Positions 20,401 through 30,900 of a DNA stretch of 33,805 nt are shown here, piece after piece; within the stretch, counting starts at the first letter, position 1, and every line of letters begins with the position of its first letter. Location of the stretch: the NCBI GenBank assembly GCA_026260175.1, contig JAKCWW010005313.1, forward strand, positions 3,218-37,022, read 5' to 3'. The translations under genes were made by a program, and so were the position numbers. Below the pieces are notes generated by a model. The model searched no databases and had not been told where the DNA came from. It saw only the letters and a list, made by a program, of their open reading frames with translations. Source of the stretch: Reticulitermes lucifugus (Eukaryota > Arthropoda > Insecta > Blattodea > Rhinotermitidae).

Positions 20401-23400
20401 ACCAACCCACACTGTGAACATCAAATTAAACCTTTGTCTGTCAAACAAAGTGTTGATTCTTATAAAATATATATGACTCTTTACGTTATGATCATTTCAT
20501 ATTTTCTCCTTTTCATTTCTGCTCCTTGTAATTGCTTTCTGCTTCCCTTTTTATACCAAAGATTCAGTACACCAGTTAAGAGAAGTCTTGTTTTAATAGG
20601 GGATTGTGATAAATTCATTGATCATCAAAACCAAATGTGGAAGGACTCCTGTCTGTACTGTGTGCAGTGTGACTTGTGTCCCTTTATTTTCAGAACGTTC
20701 CTGTATCTAGTCTTTGTGCTTGTACTGTGTGCAGTTTATTATATGTGACTTGTGTCCCTTTATTTTCAGAACGTTCCTGTATCTAGTCTTTGTGCTTGTA
20801 CTGTGTGCAGTTTATTGTATGTGACTTGTGTCCCTTTATTTTCAGAATGTTCCTGTATCTAGTCTTTGTGCTTGTACTGTGTGCAGTTTATTGTATGTGA
20901 TTTGTGTCCCTTTATTTTCAGAACGTTCCTGTATCTAGTCTGTGTGCTTGTACTGTGTGCAGTTCATTGTATGTGACTTGTGTCCCTTTATTTTCAGAAC
21001 GTTCCTGTTTCTAGTCTTTGTGCTTGTACTGAGTGCAGTTTATTGTATGTGACTTGTGTCCCTTTATTTTCAGAACGTTCCTGTATCTAGTCTTTGTACT
21101 TGTTCTTGGTTCCACATGTGAACGTGCAACACTTCTAACTGACTTCATGATAGCTGCCAAGGTGTCTGCGGTTCGTAAGTACCACAGGTTCATATGTTTC
21201 ACATTCTTATTAGAACATTGTAGTTGAGGGGGTAGCACCTCAGCTTCATGTTTGGGAAGTCCCTGGTTCAAATATTAGCTGAGAGACAGGCTATCCTTAC
21301 TGACATTTGTTATGGTTTGTGTCCATTCAGGCAAACATTTGGATGGTGGATCAAAATAGGCCACAACCTCTTCCTTCCACTTCCTTCAGTATTTACTTAT
21401 TTTCCTGTCATATGACAATGTATAGTCTGAGCTACACAGAGGGAAATTAATTAACCATGAATGAGTAAGTAGAGCATGTTTCTTCACATGTTTTATAAAA
21501 GTCATTTTCATTTGGTCAATATACATCATGGCCCAAAAGTAAGTTAACTGGTTAGTAAAATGTACACTAAAATACATTGTAAATTTCTTTATTAGTTTCT
21601 GAATTTACAGAAATTGTGCGAAATGAGAACTGGAGTAACTGAATTAGAAACGATGGGTGTAGCTGACTAAGGTTTAAACTTAAACATTTCTGTTAATGCG
21701 AGAGAATGTCTTTGGTTAACTGAATTTGGGCCACTCTGTAGGTATGCTATATTTATCTGAATACAAGATCACCCACTGCATGTTACATTAAAGTGGTTAG
21801 TACTTCTGTTCCATATTTTGGAGGTCCAAGGTTCAAGACCTGTCACAGATTCCAGCTCATCCAGCTGCCTTCAGTATTCTTGACAGTTATTTCATGCAGT
21901 TTTCCCCCTGACTTATTAGATAGTTACATCAAAAATGGTCAGGTAATGGAAAATTATGTAATTTCTCATTATTTACTTTTGCTGCTTGTTGTTGCATTTT
22001 TTGTTTCAGTATTTCCTCATTATGCAGGTATCCATAATTCTGTTTCATCCTCCCTTCCTACACAGGCATACATATCTTCCTCAGCATCCTTTTCTTAAAT
22101 GCCTTCGGCGTGTGCTGTTCCCTAAGCGTGAGAGGCACACACAAAACAACAGGCAAAATTATAGTTTTATGTATTGTAATATATACGTACATCTTTAGAT
22201 GGCAAGAAGAAAAACAAAATATTCTGACTGAATGGTGGCAAGTATTGCCCAAATAGAATATCTCCTCTTGATTTCTTCGTGAAAAAAGAAAGTTGATATT
22301 AGATGTGTATGTTCTTGTATGTAAATCATTGATGATCCATGGTGTTTGGGCAGTGGAACTGGCCAAGAAATGTTTTTTGTTAGTGCATATATGACAGCAG
22401 TCCTAGGCTACTGATGCACTATGAACTTAAATCAAGTGTGACTAAGATGCTATGAAGGCAGACTTATTTGTTTTGTATAGAATTCCTGTTAAACCTCCAT
22501 CACATGGTATGAGTCGAGATGAGTGAAGTTGAGGATCTACCTTTGTAGCATCTTAGTGAGTCAGGCATAATTTACATCTGTTTATCTGTCAGCAGCCTTA
22601 ATTATTTGCATCCAGTATTCTTGAACCTGAACTGTGTGGTTTAGGACATGCCTTTGTTACTAGTAATGGAGGAATGTAGGGGATGAGGAGTGTGTAATTG
22701 AGGCAGTTTCTGGCATAAGAAATGAAATGTAACACATTAGGTGGAAATATTCAGTGGAGTGACACCTGGTAGCATGCATGCAGTTGCAAGATGGTCTTTT
22801 TGAAAAAGTTATTTATTTGTAAATGTTGACGTTGATACTCATACACATTAATTGAAAATTGGTTATGTATTCATTGCGACACTACACTAGCACTTGATAG
22901 TGCTATACAATTATCCTATGGTTTACAAGAATCAATACAGAGTCCTGAATTTTGGTGAACTTGTTGCAGTTGTGCGTGCGTGTGTGTGATGGGAAATAGT
23001 TTATTTTTGACTGTTATTATGTGTGTATGATTTTTACACACTGGTTTTATTGGTACGTTTCAAACTGAGCCATCAAAAAGATAAGTGTGTAATTTAACTC
23101 ACTGTTTTACTATACTATAGAACCACAGAACAAGGTTAGGAAGGAAGAGGGGAAATTTGAAAGGGGTCAGTGAAGGATATTGAGGGATGAAGATATGAGT
23201 ATTCAATTTCAGCAGGTATTTTCAACTAGTGTTATATAGTACTCTGAAGTCTGTGAATTGCAGCATTCTTATGGCCTGTATGTACATGTACAGGCTTCCT
23301 TCTCCTGGCTGGCCTGTATGTCTCCTCGATGTCTAGCTGCCTGGCTGCAATGTATGGCACTCCACGTGTCCTGCAGTCCATTGCCAATGAGAATGTGATT

Positions 23401-24897
23401 CCATTCATTCAGATTCTAGGCAGAGGGGTGAGTTGACACAAGGCCTGGAGTTCAGACATTGTTCTGTACATTTGATTTTTATAAACTGCACCAACCTATC
23501 TGAATTCCAGCATAATCTGGAATGACAAACCTTACTTCAGTATTGTGTTACGTAATTGTAAATGTTATTCATTACAGTGCTAGTTTGAAGTATGGTGTAG
23601 GGAAATGTTTTAATGCATTAATCGAAGAATGTAACAGGATTGTGAAATTGTGTAGTGTAAACCTAATGCTCTGTTCACTTTGAGATGGTCTGTGGCTGTA
23701 AGGCTCGTCACTGAACGGAATAATTAGGACTGTGAAAATTTTCTGTATAATAAACAAACATTAAATTTATATGTGACTGTTTACTGTTGCTTGGTACTTA
23801 GTCAAATTGGCTTGAAGATTGAACTATATATTCAATGAATAAATGTTTAATATTAAGGATCAGTGTTTGCTGTTGTTACAGGCACTGGAAGGAAGTTAAT
23901 TATTGATGTAACTCATTTAGTATGTGTTTCACTGTCATGCTATAATGTAGCAGTACATTAAAAAAATAACACAGACGTGATTTCAGTGCAGTCTAAATGC
24001 AATCAAGATTCTCTCTCGCTCTTTTCACTTTCCTTCATTTTCTTTGTTTGTTGGTTTGCTTCTTTCTTTCTTTCTATTGAATGTGGAAGATGGACATGTT
24101 TGTAAGTTGATTCCGTGTACAAATTTGAAGATATGTACATTTTGTCCATTTTGTTTGATTCCAAAACCGCAAGACTTGCTGATAAAGTATGTTGGACATA
24201 AAACATGTATTTCAGTCTTAATGTTTTCCATATTTTCCGTGCATTAGATGATTACTACCAAAGCTCCAATGAAATTTGCTTGTGGTCAGTTTGCATATAT
24301 TATAATTACAGGTATGATCTCCTAGATGTTGTGGCCCTTTCTAGGCCATCATCAGGGAGAAACCAAATACAAGAGGAAAAATGAATAAAACACTAGTGTA
24401 TAACATCATTAGAAAATGTGGCTGGTGTATGTATAAAACATATTAGCAAGCTAAATATGTACAATGTGAATATTGATTAAAACTTGGACTGTTAAAATTA
24501 GTATTAACAAGAGTGTGTTCAAATGTTGTAATTTGTATGTACATAAAAATTTGCAATACAATATTAAATTTGCATGAAAAAGCAACAGCTGTTTGAATGC
24601 AAATTTAATATTGTATTGCAACTTTTTATGCATGTACAAATTAAGACAATTGAACACACTTCTGTTAATAATAATTTCAGTTAGCCAAATTTTAATCAAT
24701 ATTCACATTGTATATATTTAGCTTCCTACTGTTTTATACATACATGAGCTGCATTTTTGAATGATGTTCCTCACTAGGGTTTTATACATTTTTCCTCTTT
24801 TTGTTTGGTTTCTCCCTGATGATGGCCTAGGGAGGGCTGAAACATGTAGGAGATAATAATATGTACTACTGCTACTACTACTAGTAGTAACAGCAAC

Positions 24898-24961
<64 letters not shown>

Positions 24962-27900
24962 AGACCACAAGTACATTTTGTTGGACCTTTGTTAGTAATT
25001 TGTTAGTAATGTGTTTCAGTCTTCCTTACAACTTGTCATGTTCAGAACATTTTTGCCCCAGTAAATCTTTAGCAAGTTAACACCAAAGTTGCACACAAAA
25101 ATGAATCTAGATCTTCGTGTAAAGTATTCTTTAAAACGGTCCAGTCTAAATGAAAGTTAAAGTAGCTTGACCATTTTTTTAAATTCTCCATTATTTTTGA
25201 AGTTTTTACATGCATACTGACAGGCATGTTCTGTAGGGATGCAGATGCCAAATATTGACATGTTATAAACAGAGGGAAACTTGATAGAAAATTGGGACTG
25301 CTTAAGCATTGGTATTTTTAAAAAAAGTCTTGATGTTTTTTGTTTCACTTTTTTAACGTCTCTGAAACTCTGCGAAGACTTGGACATTCTTAGAATAATT
25401 TGGATCAGTTAATTAAACTTTATTTCATTGTATCACCATAGTACAGGGTGAACACACAAAATGCAGACAGTTTTAATGTAATATTGCCCAAGATGTAAGA
25501 AGCATGGGAATAAAAATTGAACTTTTTTTAGGTTGTGTGGTCAAGTTTTTGTGACCTACATTTGACAGTTTTATAGATGTTCAATGAGTGAACTGTGAGC
25601 AGCTCAGGACATATTATACCTGTATTCAAGTTCAGTCTGCACATTTATAAGTATGTTCTGGAAAGTGGTGGGCAGTGGTTGAACTTAAGCATTGTCATGT
25701 ATGTAGCCACATAGGAAGAAGTTGAGTGGTGTAAACTCAGGGGAATGACGTGGCTAAGTGGTAGGGCCTCTTCTGTCATTCTGTTTCTGTAGAAACTTTT
25801 GATCATGGATGTTCACTCAAAATGAAGCTGCAGAGGCTGGAATAGCATGTCATTAAGACCCTTTTCTTTCTAAATGGGCATGGGAAATTCCTCCAACATG
25901 AGTCTGTATGCTACTCTAATCACAGTGCATTTGGCAAAAAAAGAAATGTCTAAACACTATTTTTTTATATGCAACACAGAAGACATTGAACTTCGGACTG
26001 TCCCTTGTGTGTTCAGTTGCTGCATGCCAAATTCTAATGTTGGTTAATGTTCCTGAAGAGATTGAAAGTGGTTTTGTCTCTTAAACACAGTTTTCTCTGT
26101 AAAAAGTTTGTCTTCATCTAGTTCTGAAAGAACATCACAGCTTAAATATGTACCAGACTTGTTTGTCTAGGGCTATTACACGTTAGAATAATTGGTATTT
26201 TCAACTTTTAAATGTCATATGAGGGTTAATTTCAGGACAGTTTACACCCACAAATGTAGCAAAAGGTAGCAGGACACTACATGTGCAATATTTCAGCAAG
26301 GTAATATTCCTGTCGCCGATCCCCATGGTTGTATGGTCTAAGTTGTAGGTCTGCGGCTGCTCACTTACTGGGATTGTGGGTTCGAATCCCGCCGAGGGCA
26401 TGGATGTCTATCTCTTTTGAGTGTTGTGTGTTGTCAGGTAGAGGTCTCTGCAATGGGCTTCATGATCACACTTTGAGACACACAACACTTGGTAGGACTC
26501 CTCTGGACGAGGGTCCAGAGGAGTCCTACCAAGTGTGGTGTGTCTCAAAGTGTGATCGTGAAGCCTCATACAATGAGGTGGCCTAGGCCCCCAAGGGGCT
26601 GTCGAGTCGTTGAAAGAAAATGTTCGTGTGCCTAAGGGCCATGCTGTGAAGACGTGTGCTAGTCTTGACCCAGCAATAGGTTGTGATTAGTTGGCAGCTT
26701 CATGATCTGGTACATTTTACTACTTGGTTAAAATTCTGTAGTACCCATTGATTAGAAGGCTGGGTTGGTCTTAGAAAGTCTGGACATGGTGGCAAAGAGA
26801 AAAATCCCTGCCACTACCAAGATGAAATCTAGCTGTCAGTTTGATAGTCACTGTGCTGACTGAGCTGTCAGCAGTATTAAATACTTTGATTGAACATTCC
26901 TAATTTGTTTCTGTTATTTTTTTGTTTCAGCGTGGACCTAACAAGGTTCCTTTATTTGCTATGGCTGTAGTGGCAACAGTGACACTGACTTTCATTCTTA
27001 TGGGCCAGATCAACACGCTGGCTCCAGTTGTGACAATGCCATTTCTGCTTACATATGCTGTTATAGATTATTCATACTTTGCATTGGCACAAACATTTGA
27101 TATTCAGTTGAGAAGAGAGGAACGATTTAGGGCACAGGATTTCCAGAGCCCAACATTCGACACAAGTCCTCACGGAGGTTATGGAGCTATGGGGTATAGG
27201 CATTCTGAGGCAGTTGACAAATTTGGCAGTGACCTTGACAAGCTTTTTCCAGAAAGAACTCATCATAAGAAACATAGTGTAAGTTTGTTTGTGGATGCGG
27301 TGTAATGTGTTATTACTGCAGAAATTGGATTTTCTTCTGTGTTTCAGTGAATCTACTTTGGTATTATTTGAAGGGGCCATGGAATATATTTGTGATCATC
27401 AAGTGCCTTCTCATGAACAGTGAACTTTTTTCATCTAGCATTATTTTTTTGTGCTAATGAATGTTAAAAAAAGTCTCTAGACTCTTCTGTTATTTCTCAA
27501 TTTTTACATTTGATCTCTTTGTCATCTCTTCCAGCTCATCTTTGTTTTTTCCTTTGCCTGGCTGAACTCTCTTTTTCTGGGTCTTCCCATAGGTTACCCT
27601 TCTTTAAATATTAATTCTAATGCCCTTTCTGGTGTCTGTGTTCTGTCCATCGTTTTTATGTGGCCAAAATGTTATACTTGGTTATCTTCTAAATCTCTTT
27701 AAGAAATTCTGAATTCCAGCATCTGTTGTAAAATGGTGAACTATATGTAGGAAGAATGCATAAGATACACAGTGAATTACTTGTGGCAAGAATTTATAAC
27801 TTGTAATGATAACTAACTCCTTGGTGCAGTGTTTTCCAAACACATGATATCTCTTAACTGTTCAAGATGTTTCTTGTTATCCATAGTTCATTATCACGGT

Positions 27901-30900
27901 TAAATAACTTATGACTTTTTTTTTCCTGCAAGTGATTCCATGTACACGGAATCAGAAATTGTGAATTAGCAGTTTGATAATTTTTTATTATTATGTACAA
28001 TTTTTACCACCATAAATTTGAAATGCCTGATAGTTGTATGACAAAATTATTTCCTATATGGTTTCAACAGTTTGTAGTTCCTGGCTGGTGATACAAAATG
28101 TGTAGGAAACAATATGCTGTATCTGTTATTAATCTACACTACTTTGTAAACCATGTAATGATATCTTCAACATAAATTATTACTCTACAGTTAATCCAGT
28201 ATTTATGATGTCTTTTTTGTTTTATTGCTGTGGACATTCTGACTTGTATTCGGGAGATGTCTGGTTTGGGTCTTGGTCAGGACATAAGTTTAGTCAATTC
28301 CTCCACCTTAATGCCAGGATACTATCTTACGATCAGTATCAGGAACTTCTTTCCATGAATTTTTCACTGTCATCCACTTGTTTAGTGCTGGATGGTCTTA
28401 AAATACTAGTAGTTTTGTTATGAATCAAAATGGTGCAAAATAACTCCCATTGTAAGAAGATTTGATGGTCTGGTGTAAGATCCTGAACAGGTTGAAACCT
28501 TTACCTTTAGCAAATATAAAACTTTGTGTATGTGAAAAATACTGGGTCCTTTCTGTGGTTTGGAACTGATTCTAAGTTCAAGGTCCCCTGTGCCAACAGC
28601 TATTCTCAAGGTTATCTTGTCAGTGGGGTAGCAGAATGTGCCCTGTGGGTGTTTCCACTTCAGAAATAGATTCTACATCCTTTTGTAGGTGGGTAGAGGC
28701 CAGAAATGTTAGTTAGTTGCAGCTGGGTAGGCAGACCGGCAGTAATTTATGCTAAGCTGCATCTCAAAAACATAGCCTACTCACCTGCACTACAGGGAAG
28801 GCAAATTAGGTGTTAGTGATGTCTGTGAGACAGGAATAGTTTGTTCAGTAACAGTGTAGTGCACACTCGCATAGTTACCATGCCATCCTGGCTACATACA
28901 CTCTGCTTACTTGTGGCATGCACGTGATAATTATTCTGAGGGCACTAACACCTTTCAGTGTAACAGTCACCTGGCTTGTACATGTGGTTTAATCTTCATG
29001 GTTTGTGGATTAGGCTGTTTGAGTTGTTCTGACTCCAGGATCAGATTTGGTCCTTCCACCACATTTTGGATCCTATTTGTACGTTCTGTCTTCTTTGAGT
29101 TTGTAGTACAGAAATTCATAGGGTACATGATCCAAATCTGTTCTTAATATGATAACAGTTTCTTCTGTACCTTCTATGTTTTTGATGATGTTCCTAATAC
29201 TAAGCTATTTTTTATGTCTTCATTGTATGTATGATCATTCTTATGATCGTAATAATTTTAATTATGAGGTTTGTTTGTTATGTTAATAATGTCAAGTTTT
29301 GAATCGGTGCAGCAAAATTGAAAGATCCGTCAGTTTATAAAACTTATGACTCTGTCCATCCATACACTTTGTAATGTAGTTTGTGTAATTGTTACTAATA
29401 TCTGTTTGAATTTTTATAACTCATTTTCTGCATTGTTTGTTTCAAGATAAATTATGAATCTCAAGATGCTGAAAGAGTTTACTGTCTTAGAATATGGATA
29501 TGACAACAAAAATACATAACAGGCTCTTTGTTTTGACACATGTATAAATGCATACATGAACATATTTCTGAAATTATATGTCCCTGATGGAGCATGTACT
29601 TTCGTTTTAAATGATCAGTTTGCTGTCTTTTGTTTCTTGTTAGGGAACACACAGCTCTGCAACATCTAGCCTTGTATCATCACCAGATGAACATTCAAGT
29701 ATCCGGACTGTGGAAGAAGAGGGTGTGAAAAGTCAGCAATCAAGAGACACACACATACACTCTAAGCCAAATAACTGGTACTCTGGGTTGTGCAACCGTT
29801 GGTTTTCTCTTGTTGGGGTAAGGAGCAAATTACATTCCAGTTCTGTGTGTGTATTTGTGTTATATGTGTGTGAAAACCTGATAACATTATCAGTGGTGAG
29901 TCCTGATCCAGAGGTCAGATCTAGTGGAGTGGTACACAAAGACATTGTATACCCTTTGGCTAGACCTGACCTCTGGATCAGGATTTGCCACTGAATGTTA
30001 TGTATCCCACTGAATGTCACATTCAAGTGGGTAGCTTTATATTCTTGAGGTCCTGGGTTCAAATCTTGGCCCAGTGGCCAGCTATCCATACTGATCCTTA
30101 TGGTTTTTCTCACTTTTCCAGGGATGTACCAGAATTGTTCTTCCACTTAGTCCATGACTGCTTCCTTCTCTGTCCTTCCCAATTCATTATTCACTAATCA
30201 TCTTGTCATTTGACACTACATATTCTGAGCTACAGACATAATTATGAAATAAACCATAAGTAAGTAAATAACATGATATATGCTTTGATTGTTAGACTGT
30301 ATGTTGCATCAGATTCATGGAAATTCCTCCTTTCCATTGATGGATTTTAAGAAAATATGATCCCATTACATATCAATATAAAAATATTAAAAAGTAAGAG
30401 TTGTGAGAAGCCGGAGTAATGTAGTTGGTATAGTGACTAGGCTACGGGCTGGATGGTTCGGGATTTGAATCCCAGTAAGAACAAGAGATTTTTCCCTTCT
30501 ACAAAATGTTCAGACCAGCTCTGGTGTTCACCCAGCCTTCTATTCAATGGGTACCAGGGTTCTTTCCCGCAGTAAAGTGGCCAGTGTGTGAACTTAACCA
30601 CTCACCTCCATCTAGTGTTGAGGTTAAGGTGAATGGAGCTGTACCTCCATCCCCCTATATGCCTTCATGGCATGGACAGGGAAGATGTTACCTTTTTAGT
30701 AAGAGTTGTGTGGCTATCTTCTGTTGCCTGACATTGGCTGCAGAAGTTCTTATTCTGTTCACTGTACATGGGAAAGGTAAGGTTCCCTATGCTTAATTGG
30801 CATCACACCAGGAGTAATGTACTGGAGCATGGAAGTAGAACTCTAATCTCAACCTTTGGCATTCGATGGAGGTGTGTGAGGTGCATTGCATACCCCATTC

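Larger units (their letters stand above)
21175..23293 (+). other. intron 6 (2.1 kb) with two SINEs and a LINE scrap
   Basis: GTAAGT donor and GTACAG acceptor. It contains family B SINEs (21226-21474 and 21790-21920) and a minus-strand LINE fragment (22060-22180). Between 22200 and 23293 I see nothing I can name. Confidence 0.7.
23428..26930 (+). other. intron 7 (3.5 kb), palindrome-rich
   Basis: GTGAGT donor and TTTGTTTCAG acceptor. It holds the large palindrome at 24303-24866, an AGT microsatellite, a degenerate DDE transposase (about 25440-26120), a hairpin SINE (26315-26600) and a family A SINE fragment (26705-26880). 23430-24300 has a TTTC-rich tract at about 24040-24076 and nothing else named. 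Confidence 0.75.

Noticed and set aside
20386..20748. 120-residue open frame ending [17 protein letters not shown]
   Set aside because: Its end is explained by the first decoy copy of the exon 6 start; the upstream part has no family similarity and no splice link.
20671..21110. Regular repeat mistaken for a CRISPR array
   Set aside because: Units are contiguous 76-bp tandem copies with no unique spacers, and the genome is eukaryotic.
24774..24968. Poly-leucine open frame on the minus strand
   Set aside because: It is only the AGT microsatellite read in one frame.
26325..26400. Functional tRNA gene
   Set aside because: The B box and T arm are good, but the acceptor stem pairs poorly, the D arm is irregular, and the sequence continues into a repeat body. 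It fits a tRNA-derived SINE.
29733..30146. 137-residue open frame on the minus strand
   Set aside because: It runs antisense to exon 9, through the foldback and into a SINE; there is no independent support.
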